Source: Cyclobacterium plantarum (lineage in GTDB: Bacteria; Bacteroidota; Bacteroidia; Cytophagales; Cyclobacteriaceae). From it: a stretch of 64,000 nt of DNA. Each line of letters begins with the position of its first letter. Position 1 is the first letter of the stretch. The stretch is from assembly GCF_011290685.1 (NCBI RefSeq), contig NZ_JAANYN010000005.1, forward strand, positions 1 through 64,000, in the 5' to 3' direction. Both the position numbers and the translations under genes were made by a program. Below the pieces are notes generated by a model. The model was not told where the DNA came from, made no database searches, and worked only from the letters and a program-made list of their open reading frames with translations. Positions 8,429 to 18,905 of the stretch are shown one piece after another.

Positions 8429-11400
8429 TTAATTTTTTTCCCGATGATTATTTTTAATGGTAAAGAAAAAAGTAGTTCCCTCACCGACTTTGGAATCCAC
8501 CCAGATCGTTCCTCCGTGCAGTTCCACAATTTTCTTGCTGACTGAAAGCCCTATTCCATTGCTGTCTTTGCTGGGGTTCAAGGATTTAAATATTTTAAAA
8601 ATTTGCTCATACTGGTCCTCTGGAATTCCCATACCATTGTCTCTGACCTGGAAACTAACTGTCTGCGGATCGCTATTCTGACAGGAAATCAATATTTCCG
8701 GAGGGGAGCCGCCCCTGTATTTAATGGCATTGCTGATCAGGTTAGTGACCAATCGCTTGAAAAGAATTGGATACACCTGGATCTCGTCTACCTGTAGATT
8801 CACCTGGATGCTACCAGCCAATTCTTCCAAATCGCTGTCAAACTGCCTGGTAATTTCTTTCATCAAGCTGGGCAGATTGACAAATTCTAATTCCTCCTGG
8901 GACCTGCCGGTTCTGGAATATTCCAGCAGGTTATCAATCATTCTGTTTAATTCTCCTGCAGAGGAGAAAATGATATCAAAATAATGGTCTCTTTTCTTTA
9001 AATCTAATGTTTCTCCCTTTTTCCTGATCAGATCCAGGAGGCCCCGGATGTTTCGAACAGGAGTCTTCAGGTCATGAGAAGCCACATAAGCAAATTCCTC
9101 TAATGCCGTGTTGACTTCTTCCAATTTATTGTTTTGCTCTTTTATTTTTAGGTTCAGCTTATGGATCTCCTCAAATTGGTCCTTTTGGTGGGTGACATCT
9201 GTCTGAATGGAAAAAAATCCGATAAATTGTTTTTCGTAATCGTACATGGGTTCGGCCTGAATCCGAACTACATATTTGTTTCCAAATTTTGAATAATTGA
9301 TCAATTCCACATCAAATGGCTGTGTTTTTTTGATGGCATCGGACATGATTCTGATGATATCGGAATCACTTTCCTCGCCCTGAAGTAACCGCCCCGGGAT
9401 CATTCCAATTGTTTCGGCGGCCTCATAGCCTGTCATGTTTTCGAAGGCCTGGTTGGCAAAGGTAATCCGGCCAGCTGGATCGGTGATCAGGACGGCATTG
9501 CTTGTCTGCTCGGCAATAAGGGCCAATTTGTATTTTTCAATATCATCAAGCATCCTTTGGTGAATGTCACGGGTGGTGACCAGGATTCTTGATTTTTCGG
9601 GATTGGCCTGATGCAGTTGTTTAAAGTTAGATTCCATCCACCTGAAATTTCCCTTTGCAGTTTTGAATTTAAAATGAATCAAACCGGGATCTTTGTGCTT
9701 GCTGAGGTCAGCAATGGCTTTTTTCCAGCGAGCCTGATGAATGGCATCGGACACCTGATCGAGAAAATTCAGTTCATACATTTTCTCAAGGCTGAATCCG
9801 GTGATGTCAAAGCCTGATGGAGAGCAATATTCTACCTTTCCCTCAGGTGAAATAATGGTTACCAGATCCCTAAGGTTGTTGGTGATGAGTTCGAAAATTT
9901 CATTTTGGCTGTGGTGTTTTTGTTTTAGCGCCAGCAGACTTTGATCGGAAATTTCCAGCGCCCTTTCCATACGGCTGCTCTGGGAGATGTCCACAAACAC
10001 CAACACAACCCCCTGTATTTCCTTTTTAGGAGTTTTGAATGGTGATATTTTGAGCAAATATTCTTTTTCATTAATGTCTTTCACCTGTACCTGAAAGGGG
10101 ACCAGGCTGGTAAAGACCTCTTCGATCCGGTCCAGGAAATCATCCAATTGTACTTTTCCCCTAAAATGGCTGATGTTCCGGCCAATATCATGGGGCATCA
10201 GGTTCATGATCTTTTTGATTTCCGGGGTGAATTTGCGGATATTTAGATGGGAGTCCAGAAAAAGTAGGGCAATCTCTGTGTTTTGAATCAGGTTGTTGAG
10301 GTCATTGTTGGCTTCTGAGAGTTCCAGGTTTTTTTGCTGGTATTCTGCATTTACCGTATAAAGTTCCTCATTGACAGATTCCAATTCTTCATTGGAGCTT
10401 TGAAGTTCTTCATTTGCCGCCTGCAATTCCTCATTGCTGGATTCCAGTTCCTCTATTGTGGTTTGAAGCGTTTCCCTATTGACCCGGAGTTCCCGTTCCA
10501 GAATAGTGATTTTCTCCATAGATGCCGTGCCCATGTCTATTTTTACGGTTTCGGATTGGGCTGTGGCGGTGTTTTCGGGTTCGAAAGTTATAAAAAGATG
10601 GACAGTGTTATCAATAAGGTCCGTTTTATGGACGGTGACTTTGATTGATTCCTGATCTTTGAAGTATTCACTAAGGTCCTTGGTTACGGCTACATTATTC
10701 AGGGTAATGGGTTTGCCGGAATGAATTACTTTATTGGCTACCACCTCCAATGGTACTGCAAGTGATTCAGGAAGCATTTTCATTACGTTGGAGCTGATTT
10801 CACCCGCAGGCAGCCGCAACCATCGGTTGGCATTTCCAGTGGTGTGGAGCAGATTAAAATATTCATCCGTCACAATGGAATCCGGTACGTAGGCCTGAAT
10901 AAGGGCATTTTGGATTTCATTCATCAATTTATTCCTCCCCGGAGCTGGGCCATTCCCAGAAGTGCTCCCCTGTTGGTCCTGGCCATAGGTAGCGGCTGTC
11001 TTTGCTTTGGGAGAGCGGATTTGCTGGATAAATTTCTTGTTTTCCCGGTTAATGAAAATTTTGTTCTTTTTATCAAATTCGATGAATTCTTCAGCGGATT
11101 TGCCCAATGATTCACTGGATCCCAAAAACAAAAATCCCTGGTTTTTCAGGGCATATTGGAAGATGGAAAAAAGTTGTTGCTGTATCGTATCGTTGAGGTA
11201 AATCAGGAAATTCCTGCAACAGATCAGGTCAATTTTATTGAATGGGGGGTCTTGAATAACATTGTGAGCTGAAAAAACGATCATCTCCCGGATTTCTTTT
11301 GAAATAGTGTAACCGGACCTATGGGGGATGAAATAGGTACTGAGGTACTCAGGGGGTATTTCTGCACCGATATTTTCAGGGAAAATTCGATTGGCAGCCA

Positions 11401-12442
11401 ATTTAATGGCTTCTTTATCCAAATCAGTAGCAAATATACTGACATCGTACTGCAGGCGGTGCATGCGGAGGTAATCTTTTATCAGAATGGCTATGGAGTA
11501 GGCTTCCTCTCCTGTGGAGCAGGCAGTCACCCAAATCCGGATGAATTTGTTGTCTTTATTGGCTTCAACCAACTGGGGAACAACCTTGTTTTTGAGTGCT
11601 TCAAAAGCCTCATCATCTCTAAAAAACCGCGTCACTCCAATCAATAGCTCCTTAGACAATAAATGAGCCTCAGTAGAATTATTTTCCAAATAATCAAGGT
11701 AGTCTTCCATAGCTGAAAAACCTAAAAGGCTCATTCTCCGGCCAATTCTTCTGGACACGGTTGTATATTTGTATCCTGTAAAATCCACATGGATTTGATC
11801 CAAAACACTTTTCAAAATTTCTGAAATCACATTCTTGCTATTGCTGGATTCCAGTTTCTTGCCGCTCAACTCAATCCTGTTTAAAAAATAAGCTTCCAAT
11901 TCCTGGTGCATTTGCTCCACGGTGCAGACTTTATCTACGGCGCCTGTGTTGATGGCATTTTTGGGCATTCCGTCAAATCTCGCTGTTTCGGGCAGCTGTG
12001 TCAACACAAGCCCTCCCTTTTCCTTGACATGCTTGATTCCCTCCGATCCATCACTTCCTGTACCGGAAAGCACAATGGCACAGGAATTTTCATGTTGGTG
12101 CACTGCCAGAGAATAAAAAAAACTACTGATTGGAAAGCTCAGCCTTCGGTCTTCCTTTTCGCTTAAGGAAAATTTCCCATCCAACAGCTCTATAAATTTT
12201 TTGGGTGGATTAAGGTAGATTGTCCCTTTTTCTACCGGCATTTGGTGTTGGATGATTTTGATGGGTAGATCCGTATGCCTTGCGAGCAATTCATCCATTA
12301 AGCTCTTGTGGTTTGGGGCCAGGTGCTGTATCAAAACATAGGCAAAGGATGAATCGGTTTTGGCATTTTCAAAAAAAATTTCCAAAGGCTCTAAACCTCC
12401 TGCTGAAGCTCCGATGGCGACAATAGGGAAATCAACTTTCAT
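8429..12442 (-). CDS. CheB-CheR-PAS hybrid sensor histidine kinase
   Basis: 1337-aa chimera. Residues 1-190 are a CheB methylesterase domain with catalytic S13 (GASAGG), H40 and D131 (SGTGSDG). About 205-470 is a CheR methyltransferase (IWVTACSTGEEAYSIAILIK). A long coiled coil follows (about 650-720, repeated EELQSSNEELE units). Two or three PAS domains come next, then HisKA with phospho-acceptor H1123 (in ASHDLKTP) and HATPase_c to the C-terminus (NAIKYRGG, DNGMGIP, NGIGLSV). There is no membrane segment and no receiver domain. Known relatives join chemotaxis-like protein modification to kinase signalling; inputs are unknown. A second large kinase lies immediately upstream on the same strand. 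Confidence 0.92.
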   Translation of the reverse strand: MKVDFPIVAIGASAGGLEPLEIFFENAKTDSSFAYVLIQHLAPNHKSLMDELLARHTDLPIKIIQHQMPVEKGTIYLNPPKKFIELLDGKFSLSEKEDRRLSFPISSFFYSLAVHQHENSCAIVLSGTGSDGSEGIKHVKEKGGLVLTQLPETARFDGMPKNAINTGAVDKVCTVEQMHQELEAYFLNRIELSGKKLESSNSKNVISEILKSVLDQIHVDFTGYKYTTVSRRIGRRMSLLGFSAMEDYLDYLENNSTEAHLLSKELLIGVTRFFRDDEAFEALKNKVVPQLVEANKDNKFIRIWVTACSTGEEAYSIAILIKDYLRMHRLQYDVSIFATDLDKEAIKLAANRIFPENIGAEIPPEYLSTYFIPHRSGYTISKEIREMIVFSAHNVIQDPPFNKIDLICCRNFLIYLNDTIQQQLFSIFQYALKNQGFLFLGSSESLGKSAEEFIEFDKKNKIFINRENKKFIQQIRSPKAKTAATYGQDQQGSTSGNGPAPGRNKLMNEIQNALIQAYVPDSIVTDEYFNLLHTTGNANRWLRLPAGEISSNVMKMLPESLAVPLEVVANKVIHSGKPITLNNVAVTKDLSEYFKDQESIKVTVHKTDLIDNTVHLFITFEPENTATAQSETVKIDMGTASMEKITILERELRVNRETLQTTIEELESSNEELQAANEELQSSNEELESVNEELYTVNAEYQQKNLELSEANNDLNNLIQNTEIALLFLDSHLNIRKFTPEIKKIMNLMPHDIGRNISHFRGKVQLDDFLDRIEEVFTSLVPFQVQVKDINEKEYLLKISPFKTPKKEIQGVVLVFVDISQSSRMERALEISDQSLLALKQKHHSQNEIFELITNNLRDLVTIISPEGKVEYCSPSGFDITGFSLEKMYELNFLDQVSDAIHQARWKKAIADLSKHKDPGLIHFKFKTAKGNFRWMESNFKQLHQANPEKSRILVTTRDIHQRMLDDIEKYKLALIAEQTSNAVLITDPAGRITFANQAFENMTGYEAAETIGMIPGRLLQGEESDSDIIRIMSDAIKKTQPFDVELINYSKFGNKYVVRIQAEPMYDYEKQFIGFFSIQTDVTHQKDQFEEIHKLNLKIKEQNNKLEEVNTALEEFAYVASHDLKTPVRNIRGLLDLIRKKGETLDLKKRDHYFDIIFSSAGELNRMIDNLLEYSRTGRSQEELEFVNLPSLMKEITRQFDSDLEELAGSIQVNLQVDEIQVYPILFKRLVTNLISNAIKYRGGSPPEILISCQNSDPQTVSFQVRDNGMGIPEDQYEQIFKIFKSLNPSKDSNGIGLSVSKKIVELHGGTIWVDSKVGEGTTFFFTIKNNHREKN

Positions 12443-12560
12443 TTTCAGGTGGAATTTTTAGATAATAGAATAATACAGTAGCCGGGCGAATTTTTTAAAG
12501 TTACACAATAAAAGTTGACATCTCCAGGATTGTGCTTTTCCTTCCTTCCCCGTTTTGGAT

Positions 12561-15500
12561 TTAAGCTTTTGATCTCCCGTTTGGATTTTTATTTTTTGGT
12601 ATGGAGAAATAAAAAGTGGATCCCTCCCCGGGGAAGGAGTCCAGCCAAATTTCTCCTCCCCAGGATTCTATATGTTTTTTGGCAATGGACAGGCCAATGC
12701 CGGTGCCTGAATATTTTTCCCTGTTGTGCAATCGCTGGAAGATAATGAATATCTTTTCAAAAAATTTAGGGTCTATGCCTATTCCATTGTCTTTGATTCC
12801 TATTTTCCAAAAATCATGCAATTCTTCTGCGGAAAGTTCAATTTGAGGATTGCGATCTTCAAATGAATATTTGATGGCATTGTCCAATAAACAATGAAAT
12901 GTCTGTGTAAGTGGCACTTTATAGGAATGTACTACAGGAAGCCTTCTTGCGTTTAATTTGACGGATTTCTCAGTAATGATCCTTTTTCTTAAAAGTCCGT
13001 AGTCGGTTATTATTTTGTTCAGGTCTACTTTTTCTAAAGTATCCATCAATTTTCCAGCCCTGGAATATTCCAAAAGATCCAATATAATCTGTCTCATCCG
13101 GCTGGCTCCATCAGTGGCGAAGTGAATGTATTGATGCCCCTTTTCATCAAGTCGATCACCATATTTTCGTTTCAATTGATCCATGAAACTGGAAATCATT
13201 CGTAAAGGCTCTTGCAAATCGTGGGATGCGATGAAGGCAAATTGTTCCAGTTGTTCATTGGTGAGTTCAAGTTGGTGCGCATATTCTTTCAGGGATTTGT
13301 TGAGTTCAACAAGTTGTTGTTCAAAATGCTTGCGTTCCGAAATGTCGGTCATGGCACCCACCATTCGAATGGCTTTTCCCTGTTCGTTTCTGATCACTAT
13401 CCCCCTGTCGATGACATCTGAAAAGGTTCCATCACTTTTTTCAAAACGGTACTCTGAGGACCAGTTGTATTGATTAGGTCTGTCGAGTATCTCCTCTTTA
13501 CTTTTCATGACACCTTCCTTGTCATGCGGATGAATGTGCTTTGACCAGGAATCGAGTGAAGCAGTGGAATTGTAAATTCGGTATCCGAATAACTTTTCGA
13601 AGCCACTGCCCCAATACAACGTACGGGCTTGAATATTCCAGTCCCAAATCGCATCATTGGTGGCTTCTGTTACTTTTTCAAAGCGTTCATTGGCTTCCTG
13701 CAGTCGGATATCAGCTTCTTTCCTCAAGGTTACATCTTTGAAATAAATGGACAATCCCTCTTTTGAGGGATAGGCAGCTATCTCAAACCATTTCTGCAAT
13801 GTAGGATAGTATTCTTCAAAGTTGACGGTTTCCCCTGTTTCCATTGCCTGCTGATATTGCCGGTAAAAGTCGGAATCTATGGCATCCGCATAGGCCTCCC
13901 ACAAATTTTTTCCGAGGATATCCTTTCTTTTGCGTCCAAGGAAATTTTCAGCTTCCTTATTCCAATAAGTCACCATCCAATCTTTGTTTACGCTGAAAAA
14001 TGCATCGCCAATGCTCTCAAGGATGTTGTTTTTTTCCTGGTAGGCTTTTTCAAGTTTTACTGCCGCCTGTTTACGCTCATCTATATTCTTGAAATAGGCG
14101 GAAAGTCCATCCCCGGAGGGGTAGGCATTCACTTCATACCATTTGCTGTCTCCGGGGAAATGGTATTCAAAGGATTCCGGTTTTCCTGTGGCCACTACCC
14201 GGTGGTAAATTTCATCCAGGGGAGTGTTTATGGCTGCAGGGAAAACCTGCCAAATATTTTTCCCGACTACATCCAAGGCTTGTTTTTGCAGCAGATTTTC
14301 CGCTTCCCGGTTGAAATAGGTGAATTTCCAGTCACCATCTACTGCATAAAAGGCATCCGAAATACTTCCCAAAATCTCTTGAATTTGAAATTCCAGCGAT
14401 TTGGAGGAATGGATATCCTGATAACTGCCATATATTTTGACACATTTCCCCTGAACAAATTCGCACTTACCTATGCATCGTACCCATTTTTCTTTTCCTG
14501 AAGCGGTGATGATGAGCAGTTCCTCGTCAAAGTCCTTACCTTCCTTTATCAGGAGATCCACTGCTTGTTGTATGCGCAGTTTGCTTTTTTCGGTATAGAA
14601 TTCAAACCCACCGGTTAGGGATGGGTTGTAATTTTCGTCCACCTCCAGGATTTGCCTGGTCATTGGTGACCAATACATCGCGTCTCCTTCCTGGTTGATC
14701 AGGTCCAATTCCCAACTGCCTATCCGGGCCATTTCGGTAGCCTGTTCCAGAAGTTCTTCGTTTTTTGCCTCCTGGCTAATATCAAGTATCAGGGAGTTAA
14801 AAGTGACGGATCCATCAGGTAAAAAATAAGGTGAGCCAAAACCTAAATGAGATTTAACTTCTCCTTCAGGCATAACGTATCTCCACTTAGCCGTCCATTT
14901 GGTTTTTGTTTTTACAGCGTCCATGATGCTTTCCTGCACCTCCTCGAAATTACCTCCGGCTTTGATTTGATTCCATACCAATGCGTTGTTTTGTATGACT
15001 GCCTCCGGACTAAAACCCCAAAGCTGCAGGGATCCTTTGGAAACATATTTTAAGGCATCTGTTCCATCGGGATACAGGCGGTATTGGAATACCACACCGG
15101 GTAAATTATCAGCAAGTGATTGCAGGCGTACTTCAGTTTCTTTTCGTCCGTGAATATCCTGAAAGCTCCCATAAATCCGATGGCATTTATCATTGATCAT
15201 CTCTGCATTCCCTATCACCCTTACCCATCTTTCCTGCTGTTTGGCTGTCACCAAAATGGCTTCAAAATCAAAAGGAATACCTTCGGATATGCATTGCTCT
15301 ACTTTTTCATTTACAATCCCGAGATAATCCTCCCGGTAAAAGTTGATAGCTTTGTACAGATCTGGAACAAATGTTTCAGGATCCGTTTCGTGAAGCTCGT
15401 GTACCATATCTGACCAGTACAGTTTATTTTCTGTAAAATCGATTTCCCAACTTCCGATTCTGGCCAGTTTTGAAGTGTGCCGGTTCAACTCCTGGAGTTT

Positions 15501-17039
15501 ATTTCGTTCGGTTATATCCTCGCATATGGCCACAGTACTGATGGGTTTGCCCAATTCGTCCCTGATGAATGCCACGTGAATGCGGACCCAAATAACTGTA
15601 CCGTCCTTTTTAATATAACGCTTTTCATTTCTGTATTCCTCTTCTCCCCGGGCTGCCCTGCTGAATACTTCCCAATCTTTTTCTCTGTCATCGGGGTGGG
15701 TCAGCTCTAAAAAACTCATCTGGAGGAGCTCATCAGTTTGATAACCCGTAACGGACTCATAATAGGAGTTGACCAGAACTATTTTGCCATTTGAAGGATC
15801 AACTTGTGCAATTCCCAACGAGGCAATTTCAAAGATGGTCCTGAATCTGCCCTCACTTTCCCGGACTGCCTCCTCGGCTAATTTACGTTCGGTTATGTTT
15901 TGGGTAAGAATGGCTATGTCCTCACCCATAGGTACAATCACGAGCCGCAGCCATGTAGGTTTAGCAATAATCTCCCCCACATAGACTTCTTCCAAAATCG
16001 TGGAATCCCCTGTATTGGCTACATGGATAAATGATTCCAATAATGCTGTGTTCCTATGTGATGGTAATAGGTCTAATAGCTTCCTGCCTACCACATCATT
16101 CGGGTTCGTTCCGTTAATATTTGCAATTGCCTGATTTTCAAAAATCCAGGTAAAGTCAACCACCTCCCCATTATTATTGCGTAAAGGATGCAATATTGTA
16201 AATCCATCGGGAGAGATTTCCTGAGTGATTCTAAAGCGTTTCTCGCTTTCGCTCAGCTTTTTACTGGTCTCGATCAGCCGGAGCTCCAATTCTTTTTGAT
16301 TGGTGATATCCTGTACCGTGCCTTCAAATGCTTTGCGTTTTCCGTTTTCACCCTGCTCCAACCGGCCGAGTTCATGTACCCAACGGATAGTTCCATCGGG
16401 CAAAAGAATACGATGGATAAAATCATATTCTTTTTCACCATTGAATGCGGAGCGTTGCTCCTCTTTGAATTTTTCCCGATCGTCTGGATGGATGGTTTGG
16501 AAAAACTTATCGACATCCGGTTTAAAGTCCTCTTTTTTTCGTCCCCATATTTTATATACTTCATCCGACCAAATCAGTGTGTTCGCACCCACTTCTGAGT
16601 GCCAGTATCCCAACTTGGCGATGCTTGAAACCGCTTTCAATTTCTGTTCAGCTTCCTTTAGCTGTTTAAACTGCTTTTCCTCCTCAGTCACATCCCTGCA
16701 TACTACCATCATGCTTGCTGTGCCCAAATAATCCACTTTGTGGCCATTGATATCCATACGGATGAGTTCACCGTTCTTTTTTTTGTGGGTGAAAATCCCG
16801 AAATAAACATTGCCCTCCTGCTTTTCTATACCTGAATGAGCGGAAATCAATTTTGGAATATCCTGACTGGGGCGAAGCTCTTTTAATGTAAGTTGTAGAA
16901 ATTCCTTCTCTGTATAGGCATAATGATGTATTGCGGCCTGATTTACATCCAGGATTTGAAATGTTTCCAAATCATAAACCCATGAAGGTATTGGGTTGAA
17001 GTAAAAAAAAGTGCTGTAGTCGGGTTTGGGCTTGTTCAT
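12561..17039 (-). CDS. Multi-PAS sensor histidine kinase
   Basis: 1492-aa cytoplasmic kinase. Roughly eight to ten PAS/PAC modules run from residue 5 to about 1235, recognisable by repeated endings such as GTVQDITNQKE, VAICEDITER and VGAMTDISERK. The kinase core has phospho-acceptor H1273 (in IASHDLQEP) and a C-terminal HATPase_c (LLDNAIKYS, DNGIGIDP, SGTGIGLSIAKKH). There are no transmembrane helices and no receiver. This resembles Bacteroidota phytochrome-like kinases without a GAF/PHY chromophore module. Repeated PAS units suggest internal duplication. It is 118 bp from the CheB-CheR gene and likely co-transcribed upstream of it. No response regulator is nearby. Confidence 0.92.
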   Translation of the reverse strand: MNKPKPDYSTFFYFNPIPSWVYDLETFQILDVNQAAIHHYAYTEKEFLQLTLKELRPSQDIPKLISAHSGIEKQEGNVYFGIFTHKKKNGELIRMDINGHKVDYLGTASMMVVCRDVTEEEKQFKQLKEAEQKLKAVSSIAKLGYWHSEVGANTLIWSDEVYKIWGRKKEDFKPDVDKFFQTIHPDDREKFKEEQRSAFNGEKEYDFIHRILLPDGTIRWVHELGRLEQGENGKRKAFEGTVQDITNQKELELRLIETSKKLSESEKRFRITQEISPDGFTILHPLRNNNGEVVDFTWIFENQAIANINGTNPNDVVGRKLLDLLPSHRNTALLESFIHVANTGDSTILEEVYVGEIIAKPTWLRLVIVPMGEDIAILTQNITERKLAEEAVRESEGRFRTIFEIASLGIAQVDPSNGKIVLVNSYYESVTGYQTDELLQMSFLELTHPDDREKDWEVFSRAARGEEEYRNEKRYIKKDGTVIWVRIHVAFIRDELGKPISTVAICEDITERNKLQELNRHTSKLARIGSWEIDFTENKLYWSDMVHELHETDPETFVPDLYKAINFYREDYLGIVNEKVEQCISEGIPFDFEAILVTAKQQERWVRVIGNAEMINDKCHRIYGSFQDIHGRKETEVRLQSLADNLPGVVFQYRLYPDGTDALKYVSKGSLQLWGFSPEAVIQNNALVWNQIKAGGNFEEVQESIMDAVKTKTKWTAKWRYVMPEGEVKSHLGFGSPYFLPDGSVTFNSLILDISQEAKNEELLEQATEMARIGSWELDLINQEGDAMYWSPMTRQILEVDENYNPSLTGGFEFYTEKSKLRIQQAVDLLIKEGKDFDEELLIITASGKEKWVRCIGKCEFVQGKCVKIYGSYQDIHSSKSLEFQIQEILGSISDAFYAVDGDWKFTYFNREAENLLQKQALDVVGKNIWQVFPAAINTPLDEIYHRVVATGKPESFEYHFPGDSKWYEVNAYPSGDGLSAYFKNIDERKQAAVKLEKAYQEKNNILESIGDAFFSVNKDWMVTYWNKEAENFLGRKRKDILGKNLWEAYADAIDSDFYRQYQQAMETGETVNFEEYYPTLQKWFEIAAYPSKEGLSIYFKDVTLRKEADIRLQEANERFEKVTEATNDAIWDWNIQARTLYWGSGFEKLFGYRIYNSTASLDSWSKHIHPHDKEGVMKSKEEILDRPNQYNWSSEYRFEKSDGTFSDVIDRGIVIRNEQGKAIRMVGAMTDISERKHFEQQLVELNKSLKEYAHQLELTNEQLEQFAFIASHDLQEPLRMISSFMDQLKRKYGDRLDEKGHQYIHFATDGASRMRQIILDLLEYSRAGKLMDTLEKVDLNKIITDYGLLRKRIITEKSVKLNARRLPVVHSYKVPLTQTFHCLLDNAIKYSFEDRNPQIELSAEELHDFWKIGIKDNGIGIDPKFFEKIFIIFQRLHNREKYSGTGIGLSIAKKHIESWGGEIWLDSFPGEGSTFYFSIPKNKNPNGRSKA

Positions 17040-17101
17040 TTTTCATTGATTTCCGGAAAGTCCAAAAGCTGTCATTAATGGTTTTGATCAAAAAGGGCAT
17101 T

Positions 17102-17575
17102 CTATTTCATAAAAAGCACGGATACAGGTAAAAGTATAAATAGAAACAGGGCATAAATGGATAAGGTAATGATGGTAAATATACCCATAAACTTAAATAG
17201 CGATTTTAGATTTTCAAATCCTGAAGTAAGGGATTGTTCGTCATTTCCCGTAATCCCCAGTTTAATTTGCCTGGAAAACCTGTGCAAATAATTGATGGGA
17301 AAATAATAGACAACTGCGATCACTAAATAAATTAACCCTACACCTCTCAGGTTAAGGTTATTGTCCATTACCGGATTAAAAAAGGAAAATCCTATCAAGA
17401 CCACCACTGCCATAAGGATGATTAGCCCAATGCCCACATAACCTACTATTGCCAGGAATTTGCCCCATTTACTGGTTTCTAAAAGGTAATTTTTTATCTC
17501 AAAAGGAATGGGGGACGAATTGGCCGGTTCATTATCTTCCATGGTATTTGATTTTTGGTTGAAGTTTTTTGTCAT
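17102..17575 (-). CDS. DUF5362-like membrane protein
   Basis: 157-aa protein with three to four membrane helices (about 38-66, 78-98, 128-155). The cytoplasmic loop RFSRQIKLGITGNDEQSLTSGFENLKSLFKFMG is the sort of sequence seen in the DUF5362 family of Bacteroidota. Function unknown. An internal ATG at codon 12 is an alternative start. It is upstream of the multi-PAS kinase on the same strand, 62 bp away. Confidence 0.65.
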   Translation of the reverse strand: MTKNFNQKSNTMEDNEPANSSPIPFEIKNYLLETSKWGKFLAIVGYVGIGLIILMAVVVLIGFSFFNPVMDNNLNLRGVGLIYLVIAVVYYFPINYLHRFSRQIKLGITGNDEQSLTSGFENLKSLFKFMGIFTIITLSIYALFLFILLPVSVLFMK

Positions 17576-17719
17576 AAGATGATATCATAAGTTTTAGTAC
17601 ATCCACCAATTGATTTGGGATACAAAACGTCTAATACCATAATGAATATAAGTCAAAATGTTGACTGCTCCAATGGATTATATCCTTAAATGTAATCCCT
17701 AGGTTGAAATTTCTGATTT

Positions 17720-18820
17720 CTATTTGGCAAGGGAGTATTTTTTACCTGACCAAATGATAAAGCCGGTGATTGGAAGAGAGGCCGCAACCAAAGCCGCAAA
17801 AAAAACCAGCATCCTACCAGGAAGCCCCAGAATACTTCCAAAATGGATGTCATAAACCATGCCGTTAATTTTTTGGAAGGAACTCCTCTCACTGGATAAA
17901 CCGTTTAAAAAATGACCCTCGATTTGTTCTCCGGTGTACTGGTCATGGTAATAATGGTCGATCGCATTTATCCCTTTTTTTGGCTCAATTACGGAGAGGT
18001 GGATGGGGTCGTCTTTTTCATGAGGTATACTGATCCTCACCTCAGATTCGGAAAAGGTTTTATGGTACTCGGCTATCAGTCGATTCAAAACGTCATCGTT
18101 TACAGCTAATTGCCCGGTATCCGGAAGTTCTGAATGCGGGCTTTCCCAGTTCATTTTATTTTCGCCACTTAGCTGCTTTATCGTTTCTCTTACGGTACTG
18201 AAACCCCAATAAATACCGGTTATAATCGCAAAAATCAGTATCCAGGTGGCATAAAATCCAAGGACAGTATGCAGGTCACGATTCTTTCTTTTGGGGGAAC
18301 CGTACCAGTTGATGCGGAAATTACTTTTACCGGGCCAACCCCTGATTGGCCACCAGATCACCAGGCCGGAAATGAGCAGGGGTAGCGCCAATAAAGTCAC
18401 CCAATGCACGATTTCTCTTCCTACATTACCCAATAGCAAATTCCTGTGAAGTTTTTTTATACTATTGAGCCAGCCCTTATTCATGTCTTGCAAATGAATA
18501 AGTTCTGCGGTATAGGGATTGAGTTGTGCCAGGTAATAGGTGCCGGGAGCATACAATAATACTTCAATACTGCTTTCCGGGTCCCGGTATAGGGCTGTTC
18601 GAAAATCTCCTTCGGGAAAGTTTTTTTGCAGGGTATTTCTTACTTGAGAAATAGAAACAAAGGGACTGTCCTTTGCATCCACGTCTTGCTTGTAGGCAAT
18701 ACGGCTCAGCTCTGGTTCCCAACTGTATAATGCTCCGGATAAGGAGATGATAGTAAACAACAGCCCGATACTTAGCCCAAGGAACAGGTGGATTTTGGTC
18801 AGGAACTTTCGGAAGGACAT
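17720..18820 (-). CDS. PepSY-associated TM helix domain protein
   Basis: 366-aa inner-membrane protein. The first helix (HLFLGLSIGLLFTIISLSG) with the flanking FRKFLTKIH sequence and the ALYSWEPEL exit is the standard PepSY_TM opening. Further helices lie near 140, 190 and 340, with the C-terminal helix ending in GFIIWSGKK. Family members accompany TonB-type siderophore or heme receptors and are thought to act in ferric reduction or iron transfer. No receptor is directly adjacent here, so the iron role is inferred from family only. Confidence 0.85.
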   Translation of the reverse strand: MSFRKFLTKIHLFLGLSIGLLFTIISLSGALYSWEPELSRIAYKQDVDAKDSPFVSISQVRNTLQKNFPEGDFRTALYRDPESSIEVLLYAPGTYYLAQLNPYTAELIHLQDMNKGWLNSIKKLHRNLLLGNVGREIVHWVTLLALPLLISGLVIWWPIRGWPGKSNFRINWYGSPKRKNRDLHTVLGFYATWILIFAIITGIYWGFSTVRETIKQLSGENKMNWESPHSELPDTGQLAVNDDVLNRLIAEYHKTFSESEVRISIPHEKDDPIHLSVIEPKKGINAIDHYYHDQYTGEQIEGHFLNGLSSERSSFQKINGMVYDIHFGSILGLPGRMLVFFAALVAASLPITGFIIWSGKKYSLAK

Positions 18821-18905
18821 GTACTTAAATGGTATTCGTTTAATGGCAAATCAAGGGTGAACGGATAGCCCTAATTCCACTTCAAATTATCGGCAGCCGG
18901 TGCGA

